Both the position numbers and the translations under genes were made by a program. The notes beneath the pieces were generated by a model, which was not told where the DNA came from, did no database searches, and saw only the letters and a list, made by a program, of their open reading frames with translations. Positions 53,934 through 61,642 of a DNA stretch of 64,000 nucleotides are shown here, piece after piece. How positions within the stretch are numbered: position 1 is the first letter of the stretch; each line of letters begins with the position of its first letter. This stretch comes from M3007 sp031425035. Its GTDB lineage: Bacteria > Bacteroidota > Bacteroidia > Chitinophagales > Saprospiraceae. The stretch lies in contig JANPIN010000132.1 of NCBI GenBank assembly GCA_031425035.1, forward strand, positions 5,782 to 69,781, given 5' to 3'.

Positions 53934-54464
53934 TTAATTTGAAAACGGCAGCAAGAACTGCTCCGCAGTAATATGCAGCGTATCCGGAAAACCATCTTCT
54001 TTATCCCCGAATAGCGGCTGAAAAACGAAATTTAAATTAAAGGAGCAGCGGATAGTACGTTGCACCAGATCGATGGTATCAATAGTGAAGGTCGAGGGCG
54101 AAAACGCATCGTACTCATCTAATGCATGATCAATATCTAAGGTGGATAAGCGACCCTGCGCAACGGTATCCTGTTGAGGCCAATCTCGTGCAACTTCATA
54201 ACTACCTGTACGCGGTTGAATTTGATCGACATCAAATTCAAACCTTGGATTTCCATCTGCGTCCAGATAGCGAAAATAGGCCCAAATTCTTGAATCTGAT
54301 GGTAATCGAACTATATGAGCGACTAACTCAATAGGACTTCCATTCAACTTTGCTGTAATAGTAGGGCCTTCTTTTATTTGTTCATCATTTTTCTTACAGG
54401 AAAATAAGCCTGCCGTAAAAAAGATTAATCCTAAAGTATATGAAAAGAATCTTAAATAATTCAT
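53934..54464 (-). CDS. Lipoprotein of unknown function
   Basis: 176 residues. Signal with lipobox G-L-F-S-C23. The mature part begins with KKNDEQIKEGPTITAKLNGSPIE, a beginning seen in small Bacteroidota lipoproteins with a DUF6252-like beta sandwich. The rest is beta-rich and acidic (TFTIDTIDLVQRTIRC). It starts 21 bases after the DUF1573 gene and is probably co-transcribed. It is more AT-rich than its neighbours. Function unknown. Confidence 0.75.
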   Translation of the reverse strand: MNYLRFFSYTLGLIFFTAGLFSCKKNDEQIKEGPTITAKLNGSPIELVAHIVRLPSDSRIWAYFRYLDADGNPRFEFDVDQIQPRTGSYEVARDWPQQDTVAQGRLSTLDIDHALDEYDAFSPSTFTIDTIDLVQRTIRCSFNLNFVFQPLFGDKEDGFPDTLHITAEQFLLPFSN

Positions 54465-54485
54465 CCTGATGCCAGCTTGTCAAAA

Positions 54486-54935
54486 TTACTTCACCAGCAC
54501 AAATGTATACGAAACCCGCTCGATCCGCGGATTACCCGCCGCATCCGTATTTTTAAAGATCAGGTCGATGTCGATCTTTTCCGATTCATCCTTGTCCTTT
54601 GAATCAAAGACCACATCCAGTTTGCCCTTGCCGTTGGGCGGAATCACACCACGCGGGTAGTCCACCGTAGTACAATCGCAGGCCGAAACGCCTTCCAGCT
54701 GCACGTCGACCCCGGACGTGTTGGTAAACTCGAAGTGCATGCTGCGTTTCTCGCCTTTTTTCACGGAACCCAGATCGACCAGTTTTTTATCCCAGCTCAC
54801 CAGTGGGTTATCCGTCTTGGGTTTGACGGCCATGGACGTCGGGGTAGCGGCAGTCGCTGGATTTTGCGCTTTTTGAGCGGTATGACAGGCCAGTAAGAGG
54901 GTCAGGCTCAACAAAAAAATTAATAACTTAGACAT
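54486..54935 (-). CDS. DUF1573 lipoprotein
   Basis: 149 residues from the ATG at 54935; the extension to 55037 translates a heptamer repeat. Lipobox L-L-A-C17. The DUF1573 Ig-like fold is shown by VDLGSVKKGEKRSMHFEFTNTSGVDVQLEGVSACDCTTVDYP and GVIPPNGKGKLDVVFDS. The family is exported and common in Bacteroidota; its role is unknown. The start codon lies 14 bases from a heptamer arm (54950-54975). Confidence 0.85.
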   Translation of the reverse strand: MSKLLIFLLSLTLLLACHTAQKAQNPATAATPTSMAVKPKTDNPLVSWDKKLVDLGSVKKGEKRSMHFEFTNTSGVDVQLEGVSACDCTTVDYPRGVIPPNGKGKLDVVFDSKDKDESEKIDIDLIFKNTDAAGNPRIERVSYTFVLVK

Positions 54936-54949
54936 AGCTAAATAAATAA

Positions 54950-55067
54950 AATGCGGAAAACGGAATGCGGAATAACGTGGTAAATGATGCTCCTTTGTAC
55001 CGGTCGCGTTTCCAGGTATGCCAGGTGAGCCGGCCATTCCGCACTCCGCATTCCATATTCCGCATTC
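54950..55067. repeat. ATTCCGC heptamer inverted arms between BI-1 and DUF1573 genes
   Basis: Left arm (54950-54975) has complement ATTCCGC, ATTCCGT, TTTCCGC. Right arm (55035-55067) reads ATTCCGC, ACTCCGC, ATTCCAT, ATTCCGC. The right arm ends 2 bases from the stop codon of the Bax-inhibitor gene. Confidence 0.92.
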
Positions 55068-55069
55068 GT

Positions 55070-55771
55070 TTAGTTCCGGCGGCCGCCCAGCAATCGCAGC
55101 ATTAACAGGAACAGGTTAATAAAGTCCAGATACAGCGTCAAAGCGCCATAGAGAGATTTCTGCTGGCTATTATCGGCGCCTTCCACCTCCATGGCGTTCA
55201 GCGCTTTCAATTTCTGGGTATCATAAGCGATCAGGCCGACGAATACCAGTACGCCTACGCAGGTCGTGATCCAGTAGAACGTACCGTTTTGCCAGAAAAT
55301 ATTCACCACACTGGCTAAGATCACGCCGATCAGGGCCATGAAACACAGGTTGCCGATGGTGGTCAGGTCTTTTTTAGTATAAAAACCGTAGGCGCTCATG
55401 ATCCCGAAAATGCCCGCCGTGATCAGAAACGTAGAAGCAATGGAGCCGGCCGTGTAAATCAAAAAGATGAAGGCCATGGTCAGGCCGTTCATGACGGAAT
55501 ACGCTAGAAAAAGAGCCGTGGCGGTTTCTGCTTTCAATCGCATCATGGCGGAGGAGAGGTATAAAACCAACCCTACCTCACCGATCAACAGACCATAAAA
55601 CACCAGTTTATTGCCAAAAATAACGTTCAGCAAAGCGGGTGAAGAGGCGACGAAGAAAGAAGTGATAGCTGTGAGGAACAAGGCCAGGCTCATCCAGGCG
55701 TATACGCGGGCGATGAAATTGGAATCTTCAACGCGCGCTTGTTCATTAGAAAATGACGATGGATACATCAT
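55070..55771 (-). CDS. Bax inhibitor-1/YccA family membrane protein
   Basis: 233 residues, seven hydrophobic segments. Family blocks: ARVYAWMSLALFLTAITSFFVAS, LFLAYSVMNGLTMAFIF, GIFGIMSAYGFYTKKDLTTIG and LTLYLDFINLFLLMLRLLGGRRN (the usual C-terminal signature). Members are inner-membrane pH-sensitive calcium-leak or protease-interacting proteins; the exact role here is unknown. Promoter box at 55826-55833. Confidence 0.9.
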   Translation of the reverse strand: MMYPSSFSNEQARVEDSNFIARVYAWMSLALFLTAITSFFVASSPALLNVIFGNKLVFYGLLIGEVGLVLYLSSAMMRLKAETATALFLAYSVMNGLTMAFIFLIYTAGSIASTFLITAGIFGIMSAYGFYTKKDLTTIGNLCFMALIGVILASVVNIFWQNGTFYWITTCVGVLVFVGLIAYDTQKLKALNAMEVEGADNSQQKSLYGALTLYLDFINLFLLMLRLLGGRRN

Positions 55772-55825
55772 GGGTATGAAGGTAAAGGGGTGAAATGTTG
55801 AAATGAAGGTTGTCCGTTTTACCGG

Positions 55826-55833
55826 ACAAAAAT
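55826..55833 (-). promoter_or_regulatory. Predicted -7 box TATTTTTG
   Basis: Exact TAnnTTTG on the minus strand, 54 bases upstream of the Bax inhibitor-1 gene start. Confidence 0.55.
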
Positions 55834-55871
55834 AGAACGTATTTTCTTATGGAGGTAACGTAAAGAGGCGG

Positions 55872-57803
55872 TTAAGTCAGACTTTTTCCCTGCATGGCGG
55901 ATAGCACGACGGAATCCATGGCCCGATGCGCCAGCGGCATGGTGTAGGTATTCAGCTCCTCGATGGCGCGGTGGATCACATCTTTATCCACCGTCTGGGT
56001 GGCCAGTCGTAGCGACTCCAGCAGCTCCCGGGTCATGCTTTTTTCCTCTTCCGACAGAATGCCGTCGTTCTGGCTCAGGAATTTCTGGCCGCTCAGCAGC
56101 AGGTTATTAGCCTCATTGCGCGCTTCCAGCAGGCTGCGCACCTGCATATCGTCTTTGGCGTGGGCAATACTGTCGAGCAGCATCAGCGCCATTTCTTCTT
56201 CAGTTATACCGTAGGTCGGTTTGATCTCGATCAGTTGTTCCAGGCCGCTGCGCAGTTCGCGGGCGCGGACGGTCAGGATCCCGTCGGCATTGAGAATGAA
56301 CTGAATATCGATTTTCGGCAGGCCGGCGGGCATGGGCGGAATGTCGCGCAGCGTGAATTCGCCCAGCTTCCGGTTATGCTCCACCAGGTCGCGTTCGCCC
56401 TGGTACACGGCGATTTTGAGGTTCTTCTGGCCGTCCACACTGGTGGTGTACTGCCGCCCGGCTTTGGTGGGTATTTTTGTGTTGCGGGGAATGATCACGT
56501 CGATCAGTCCGCCCACCGTTTCAATACCGAGGGAGAGCGGTGTCACGTCGAGCAGCAGTACGTCCTGCTGGTTGCCAGCCAGTACGTCGGCCTGAATAGC
56601 GGCCCCGAGCGCCACCACTTCGTACGGATTTACCTGATCGAAAACGGGTCGGTTGAACAGTTCGGCCACCGCTTTTTTAACCGCCGATACCTGGGTGCTG
56701 CCACCCACCATGACCACCTTTTGAATGTCGGCCGTGGTCAGTTGGGCGTCGCGCAAAGCAAAACGACAACTTTCCAACGTACGTCCGATCAGGGGCTGAA
56801 TGAGCGTTTCAAACTCCGATTTAGTCAGCCTTACGGCCTGGTCATTTATTTCATTTTCAAATACGTCTTCCCGGGAAAGCTGTTTTTTGGCCGATTCAGC
56901 CAGCAAACGAATGCTTTGTCCCAGGGTTTTATCCGCGTTTAAATCGCTTTCGGTCAAACCCAGTTGTTGCAGCCAGTGGTCGATAATGGCCCGGTCAAAA
57001 TCATCTCCGCCCAGGAACGTGTCGCCATGCGTGGCCAGCAGTTCGAAAATGCCTTCGTGAATGCGCAGGATGGAGAGGTCGAAAGTGCCGCCGCCAAGGT
57101 CGTAGACGGCTACGATTTCTGCTTCCTTACCCTCCGCCAAAGAAGTAAGTACCGATTTCTCGTTCACCTCGGTATACTCCCCCCCTTCAGGGGAGGCTAG
57201 GGGGGGGCTGCCGATCCCGTAAGCCAGCGCCGCCGCGGTCGGTTCATTGATAATGCGCAGGACGTCCAGACCAGCCAGTTTGCCGGCATCGCGGGTGGCC
57301 TGGCGCTGATTATCATTGAAATAGGCGGGTACGGTGATCACGGCGCGGGTAACGGTCGCATGCAGTTCGTTTTCCACCCGGGTTTTTAGTTCGCGTAAAA
57401 TGAACGCGCTCAGTTCGATGGGCGTGTAAAAACGGTCGCGCACCCGGATTTTCACCAGGGAATCGGTGTCGTCGCTGATGATCTGGTAACCGAAAAAACC
57501 TTCCGTGCCGGCCACGTCGCGGTACGATTTACCCATTAGCCGTTTGACGGAATAAATGGTGTGGGCCGGATCGGCGATCAGTTTTTCTTTGGCCGCATCC
57601 CCGACCAGAATGGTGCCGTCTTCGGCAAAATGCAGCACCGAAGGCACCAGCGTATGTTGGCCGTCGGCGCTGCGTACGCATACGGGCTGTCCGTTACGCA
57701 TATAGGCGACCAGGCTGTTGGTGGTGCCCAGGTCGATGCCGACAATGACGTCCTGGGGCTTTTCCAGGGTGCCGTCTTGAAGATTAATGGAAAAGGTAGC
57801 CAT
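55872..57803 (-). CDS. hscA: HscA-like Hsp70 chaperone with palindrome-encoded insertion
   Basis: 643 residues from the ATG at 57803. Nucleotide-binding motifs: VGIDLGTTNSLVAY, VITVPAYFNDNQRQATRDAG, VYDLGGGTFDLSIL, VGGSTQVSAVK. The substrate domain and helical lid follow. The length and the absence of a long DnaK C-tail favour HscA, the chaperone of Fe-S cluster assembly, though DnaK paralogues cannot be excluded; no hscB, fdx or isc gene is near. Between AYGIG and IVAVYD lie about 31 residues (from S199, SPPLASPEGGEYTEVNEKSV) where E. coli HscA has about seven. The insert begins with a GC-rich palindrome. Confidence 0.85.
   Translation of the reverse strand: MATFSINLQDGTLEKPQDVIVGIDLGTTNSLVAYMRNGQPVCVRSADGQHTLVPSVLHFAEDGTILVGDAAKEKLIADPAHTIYSVKRLMGKSYRDVAGTEGFFGYQIISDDTDSLVKIRVRDRFYTPIELSAFILRELKTRVENELHATVTRAVITVPAYFNDNQRQATRDAGKLAGLDVLRIINEPTAAALAYGIGSPPLASPEGGEYTEVNEKSVLTSLAEGKEAEIVAVYDLGGGTFDLSILRIHEGIFELLATHGDTFLGGDDFDRAIIDHWLQQLGLTESDLNADKTLGQSIRLLAESAKKQLSREDVFENEINDQAVRLTKSEFETLIQPLIGRTLESCRFALRDAQLTTADIQKVVMVGGSTQVSAVKKAVAELFNRPVFDQVNPYEVVALGAAIQADVLAGNQQDVLLLDVTPLSLGIETVGGLIDVIIPRNTKIPTKAGRQYTTSVDGQKNLKIAVYQGERDLVEHNRKLGEFTLRDIPPMPAGLPKIDIQFILNADGILTVRARELRSGLEQLIEIKPTYGITEEEMALMLLDSIAHAKDDMQVRSLLEARNEANNLLLSGQKFLSQNDGILSEEEKSMTRELLESLRLATQTVDKDVIHRAIEELNTYTMPLAHRAMDSVVLSAMQGKSLT
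57177..57206. repeat. GC-rich palindromic repeat inside the hscA-like gene
   Basis: Sequence of the form CTCCCCCCTTCAGGGGAGGCTAG then G8. This resembles intergenic palindromes I recall from Bacteroidota ('CTCCCCTTCAGGGGAGG'). It is translated as part of the insert SPPLASPEGGE. Confidence 0.75.
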
Positions 57804-58126
57804 GTGTGCGGACGTGTGGATGGGGGGAGTGAGGTTGATGAGGTTGATGAGGTTGATGAGGTTGATGAGGTTTATAAGAGTTGATGTGGTTGAGGAAGGA
57901 TTATGACCTCCGCAATGCTTTATCAACCTTACAAACCCTTATAAACCTCATCAACCCTTAGAACAGCGCGGGAAAAAATTAGTTGGTGAAAGCAGCAAGA
58001 CCGGGTTTTTGTAATCTTGCTGCACGAAACTTGTTTCGCGCAAAAGTCTCACCTTTTTCAGAGTTATCGTCAGCGCAAATAGGTTTTGTATAAACTCGGA
58101 TTTCAACAAACATACCTATACACGCT
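57804..58126. other. 323-base divergent spacer
   Basis: Holds the nonamer repeat pair and a weak minus-strand box GACTTTTG (58041-58048). Nothing coding. Confidence 0.5.
57833..57956. repeat. GTTGATGAG nonamer array with inverted arm upstream of hscA-like gene
   Basis: Four GTTGATGAG units (57834-57869) run into GGTTGATGAGGTTTATAAG (57860-57878). The exact 19-base reverse complement lies at 57938-57956. Read as protein the array gives LINLINLINLIN, which is why a longer hscA start is rejected. Confidence 0.95.
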
Positions 58127-58936
58127 ATGCACGAATTTTTCTCTTCCAAATCCAATCGCCTGTGGATGGTGCTGGCCGGTTTTTTTCTGGCCAATGCGCT
58201 GGTTGCCGAATTCATGGGCGTCAAGTTGTTTTCCCTGGAAAAAACGTTTGGTTTTGCCCCGGTCAACTGGTCGCTGCTGGGTCAGAACAACCTGGCGTTT
58301 ACGCTCACTGCCGGGGTGCTGCTCTGGCCGGCCGTGTTCATTATGACCGACATTATTAACGAATACTACGGTCCGCGTGGGGTGCGAATTTTGTCTTACC
58401 TCACCGCCGGGCTTATCGCCTACGGTTTCCTGATGCTGTTTTTTGCCATGAAACTCGAACCCGCCGATTTCTGGCGCACGGCGCATATTAAACCCGACTG
58501 GTCGCCGGAAAGACAGGCTGAAATGCGAACGCAGGTATCGGATTACAATGCCGCTTATGGCGTCGTTTTCGGGCAAAGCCTGTGGATCATCGTCGGTTCG
58601 CTGTTCGCCTTCCTGGTTTCGCAGCTCGTCGACGTGGGTATTTTTCACCGCATCAAAAAAGCGACCGGCGAAAAACGCATCTGGATGCGCTCGACCGGCA
58701 GCACGCTGGTATCGCAGTTCCTGGACAGTTTCGTGGTGGTGTTCATCGCTTTATACATTGGCCAGCAGTTGCCGTTCGTGCAGGTACTGGCCATCAGTAT
58801 CATGAGTTATTTGTACAAAGCGCTGATGGCGGTGGTGCTGACACCGGTGATTTACCTGGTGCATGGGGTGATTGAACGTTATTTGGGGCATGAGCTGGCG
58901 GCGGAGATGAAGGGGGTGGCGCAGCGGAAAGGATAA
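58127..58936 (+). CDS. Queuosine precursor transporter (YhhQ/VUT family)
   Basis: 269 residues with about six membrane spans. The family signature is in FLANALVAEFMGVKLFSLEKT, WPAVFIMTDIINEYYGPRGVR and FLVSQLVDVGIFHRIKKATGEKRIWMRSTGSTLVSQFLDSF. These proteins import queuine or preQ1-type bases for tRNA queuosine. An enlarged loop near residues 110-150 (EPADFWRTAHIKPDWSPERQ) is typical of Bacteroidota members. It converges with the TcmP/DUF5131 module. Confidence 0.9.
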   Translation: MHEFFSSKSNRLWMVLAGFFLANALVAEFMGVKLFSLEKTFGFAPVNWSLLGQNNLAFTLTAGVLLWPAVFIMTDIINEYYGPRGVRILSYLTAGLIAYGFLMLFFAMKLEPADFWRTAHIKPDWSPERQAEMRTQVSDYNAAYGVVFGQSLWIIVGSLFAFLVSQLVDVGIFHRIKKATGEKRIWMRSTGSTLVSQFLDSFVVVFIALYIGQQLPFVQVLAISIMSYLYKALMAVVLTPVIYLVHGVIERYLGHELAAEMKGVAQRKG

Positions 58937-58956
58937 TTTAGGGTTTGTTCTAAAAG

Positions 58957-59697
58957 TTAGAAAGACGCTACTGGCCGTGGCTCCTCATTCCATTCACGAC
59001 CTAAAAGTATGCGACCATTAGCTTTTTTACTGCGTTTTACCCCATCTTCACCCCATGCACCCCATTGTTTAAAAAAGAACGCGATGCCTTGCTGGTCGCA
59101 TTGACGCTGCACGTTGAGTGCCCATTCGGGACGCATAGGCCTAGCTTTAGACCCACTCTCGCCACCCACGATGACCCAGTGAATGTTGCCTAAATCCAAT
59201 TTCCCAACATCGGCCAAAAGTGGTTCAATGGATAAAAAGCGAATTTTGGCGGGTATGTGACGAAGAATGTCAATGCGGTGCTTGGTCTTAGCGGACTCGA
59301 CACTAACACCTAACCAAACATTGTCAGGAACTGAATGTGTGTTGCAATAAATTTGAAGGATTTTCTCTCTTTTGGTCAAGATTTGATACTTGTGTTGGGG
59401 TGTCTGTCTAATCACATCAAATACCCTATCAAGAAATTCGAAAGGCATTTTTTCGTGAAATAGATCACTCATAGAGTTAACAAAGAACTTGGTGGGCTTT
59501 TTAATTTTCAATGGCATGTCCAAGCGCTCTGGCATGAGCGTAAATTCAAACCCATTTTCATATCCTGGCGCACCCATAGCTTGCAAGCGTTTTGCCATAG
59601 TTTCTGCATAACAGTTTTTACAACCAGCAGTCACTTTATTACAACCAGTGCTGGGATTCCAGGTGGCTTCTGTCCATTCTATTTTTGAGTATTTCAT
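58957..59697 (-). CDS. DUF5131 (phage Gp37/Gp68) three-Cys-motif protein
   Basis: 246 residues from the ATG at 59697 (a GTG sits one codon upstream). The N-terminus KIEWTEATWNPSTGC carries C19-x6-C26-x2-C29 (GCNKVTAGCKNCYAE), a cysteine cluster that could hold an Fe-S cluster or zinc, as in radical-SAM-like proteins. Later family blocks: FVNSMSDLFHE, WLGVSVES, RFLSIEPLLADVGKLDL, WVIVGGESGSKARPM and FFFKQWGAWG. Its start overlaps the stop of the TcmP gene (TGATG), so translation is coupled. Function is unknown; similar genes are found in phages and genomic islands. Low GC suggests transfer. Confidence 0.88.
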   Translation of the reverse strand: MKYSKIEWTEATWNPSTGCNKVTAGCKNCYAETMAKRLQAMGAPGYENGFEFTLMPERLDMPLKIKKPTKFFVNSMSDLFHEKMPFEFLDRVFDVIRQTPQHKYQILTKREKILQIYCNTHSVPDNVWLGVSVESAKTKHRIDILRHIPAKIRFLSIEPLLADVGKLDLGNIHWVIVGGESGSKARPMRPEWALNVQRQCDQQGIAFFFKQWGAWGEDGVKRSKKANGRILLGREWNEEPRPVASF

Positions 59698-60794
59698 CAC
59701 GTTAAAACTTTGTATGTTAATTGCCGGCTTAATTGATAGACATTCTGGTATGTCACCAGGGGAGATATGCCATCATAATTAATAAGGAGCTCCTGTTTCA
59801 TTTTTTTTAGTTCTTCGGCGGCTTGGCTACCTAAATGCCCTTCCTCCATTGCGAAGTGAAAAGCTTGGGCATTGTCGGTAATCTTTCGTAACAGTACTTG
59901 TTCCCTTAACCGCTGCTGAAAACCCTCGATTTTAGTCAACGGTTTTTCTACAAACAAATTAAGTTGATTTTTTCTGCGGTCATCATCAATGTCAAAATTT
60001 GCTTCTCCATTCACTTCATTACGCTTCCAAACGATACTTAAGAATTTGTCTACTGCTCGAATGTGCGAACCACCAAAGATTATCCCATGAACATTGGCAC
60101 CTTTTTTTAGCGAAAATGGATATAGTTTGAGTTTAGAGTTTGACGGCAGCTTTGTTTTAAGTTGGGTAATCAGAGTACGATGAATGAATTTATACGGATT
60201 CTTTTTCGCTTCGTCTATGTCCAATTTTACATGGGTCTTAAATTCTTCTTTTTCCCCAAACCGCCAAAAGTAGGAGGATGAGACGAAGTATATAAAGTCA
60301 GTGCGAGTCGTCTTTTCCAGCTCAAGCAGATACTTGTCAGCCAAGAATTTGATGCCATTTTGATCTAGGTAAACCAGGCTAGAGTACGCTCGAATAGTTG
60401 GCAATTGTTGATCAAAACATTTATCAAAATCTTCTTGCGAAAGATGAAGATCAATAGCACGTCCTACTTCTGGATAAGTCGTGAGAAAGTTATCACAAGC
60501 AAGAACTAGTTGATCGTACTTTTTCTTATCAAACTCGTTGAAGTAGATTTTTATCCGGACTTTTTTTTGAAAAATATATCCTATTTGTTCCCGCACCTTC
60601 TTTAAAATGCGAATGGGACTACCTGGCACATTATTCACGTCATAACCAGTTCCAGCAAAGAAATCAAAAATGCAAATTACTGGGTCGCCAGCCATAACAA
60701 ATGTAGGTAACCAAGCTTGTGCATAATCTTCGAAGATTTCTAATTTGGTAATAGTAGTCTCATCAAATGGTTTGTCATGTAGGTTTTTGCTCAT
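59697..60794 (-). CDS. tcmP: Three-Cys-motif partner protein TcmP
   Basis: 365 residues. The N-terminus contains KLEIFEDYAQAWLPTF and the methyltransferase-like glycine loop D44-F-F-A-G-T-G50 with PGSPIRIL, then an acidic second motif (YFNEFDKK) and PTIRAYSSLVYLDQNG, consistent with a Rossmann SAM-binding fold. It is named for its consistent pairing with three-Cys-motif proteins, and here that partner follows with overlapping codons. The activity is not known; a modification or radical-based reaction with its partner is plausible. GC content is clearly lower than in flanking genes. An exact TAnnTTTG box lies 20 bases upstream. Confidence 0.88.
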   Translation of the reverse strand: MSKNLHDKPFDETTITKLEIFEDYAQAWLPTFVMAGDPVICIFDFFAGTGYDVNNVPGSPIRILKKVREQIGYIFQKKVRIKIYFNEFDKKKYDQLVLACDNFLTTYPEVGRAIDLHLSQEDFDKCFDQQLPTIRAYSSLVYLDQNGIKFLADKYLLELEKTTRTDFIYFVSSSYFWRFGEKEEFKTHVKLDIDEAKKNPYKFIHRTLITQLKTKLPSNSKLKLYPFSLKKGANVHGIIFGGSHIRAVDKFLSIVWKRNEVNGEANFDIDDDRRKNQLNLFVEKPLTKIEGFQQRLREQVLLRKITDNAQAFHFAMEEGHLGSQAAEELKKMKQELLINYDGISPLVTYQNVYQLSRQLTYKVLT

Positions 60795-60814
60795 TGGTTT
60801 GGCGTCTTGTGTTA

Positions 60815-60822
60815 CAAAAGTA
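60815..60822 (-). promoter_or_regulatory. Predicted -7 box TACTTTTG for tcmP-DUF5131
   Basis: Exact match on the minus strand ending 20 bases before the tcmP ATG. A host-like promoter on a low-GC module suggests it is expressed. Confidence 0.55.
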
Positions 60823-60906
60823 AATATTTAATTGATGTAAAACTTTTTGTTTTTTTTAGTGCCTTGACCTTTATCCTCCAAGGCTGATGTTTTATAAACA
60901 CACCGT

Positions 60907-61479
60907 TTAAAAAAACCTCGGAAACGGTACCCCCATCCGACACACTTCCAGCGCGCGCAGCACGATCCTGGCCACTTCCTGCTGGCTGCGCTCATTGGTA
61001 TCCACGACCAGGTCGAAGTTGTGCAGATTCGTGCCGTCGGCGCCGTATTTGCTCAGAAAGCGCGCGTTTTCGCTTTGTTTGCGGGCGATGATTTTCTGAA
61101 TAGCCTCCGCTTCATCCTTGTATAACTCGCTGTTGCGGTCCGGATCACGAAAAATGCGCGTGGCAGCGACGGCCGGTTCGGTTTGCAGGTAAATTTTGAA
61201 GGAATCGGGCAGGAAGAACCAGGCCATACGGCTATCCACCACGTAACCATGCGGATCTTCGCCCAGAGAGACAAAAATACTGTCGATGCGCTGATCGATG
61301 GTCGGATCGACGTCGGCCAGGCGGTTCATTTCCAGCGTGTCGATGCCCATTTCCTGGGCCAGCTGGCGTTGAATGCGGCCCGTAGAAATGTAATCGAAGC
61401 CGGTTTCGGCGCAAAGAATTCTGGAAACCACGCTTTTGCCACTGCCGAGATCGCCGGTGAGGGTAATTTTACTATACAT
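60907..61479 (-). CDS. Cytidylate-kinase-like P-loop protein
   Basis: 190 residues from the ATG at 61479 (a TTG two codons upstream is possible). The P-loop G-D-L-G-S-G-K15-S lies at residues 9-16, and the blocks DYISTGRIQRQLAQEMG and VVDSRMAWFFLPDSFKIYLQ match the cytidylate kinase-like/AAA_33 family, shorter than full Cmk. It may phosphorylate CMP or dCMP or a related nucleotide; a second true Cmk elsewhere is likely. Promoter box at 61546-61553. Confidence 0.78.
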   Translation of the reverse strand: MYSKITLTGDLGSGKSVVSRILCAETGFDYISTGRIQRQLAQEMGIDTLEMNRLADVDPTIDQRIDSIFVSLGEDPHGYVVDSRMAWFFLPDSFKIYLQTEPAVAATRIFRDPDRNSELYKDEAEAIQKIIARKQSENARFLSKYGADGTNLHNFDLVVDTNERSQQEVARIVLRALEVCRMGVPFPRFF

Positions 61480-61545
61480 AAGCAAGGAAAGCTACAACTG
61501 GCTCCCGCCGAACAAGTTGTGGAAAAATCAGTCAGCGACGGGCCG

Positions 61546-61553
61546 CAAAAGTA
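61546..61553 (-). promoter_or_regulatory. Predicted -7 box TACTTTTG for the kinase-like gene
   Basis: Exact TAnnTTTG on the minus strand, 66 bases before the kinase-like ATG and back to back with the box at 61613-61620. Confidence 0.5.
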
Positions 61554-61612
61554 GCAGCTTCTCTTCGTCCGGAACATTTTTTTCCAAATAGCGGGTTTTG
61601 CGCGAACTCCGC

Positions 61613-61620
61613 TACTTTCG
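61613..61620 (+). promoter_or_regulatory. Predicted -7 box TACTTTCG for the DUF4340 gene
   Basis: One mismatch to TAnnTTTG, 22 bases before the ATG at 61643. Confidence 0.4.
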
Positions 61621-61642
61621 CCCAAAACCTAGACAGCAGGTA

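Noticed and set aside
57804..57926. N-terminal extension of the hscA-like protein containing LINLINLINLIN
   Set aside because: It is only the translation of the GTTGATGAG repeat; the Hsp70 fold begins after the ATG at 57803.
58957..60794. Prophage remnant, suggested by the Gp37/Gp68 family name
   Set aside because: No integrase, structural or lysis gene is near; only this two-gene module is present.
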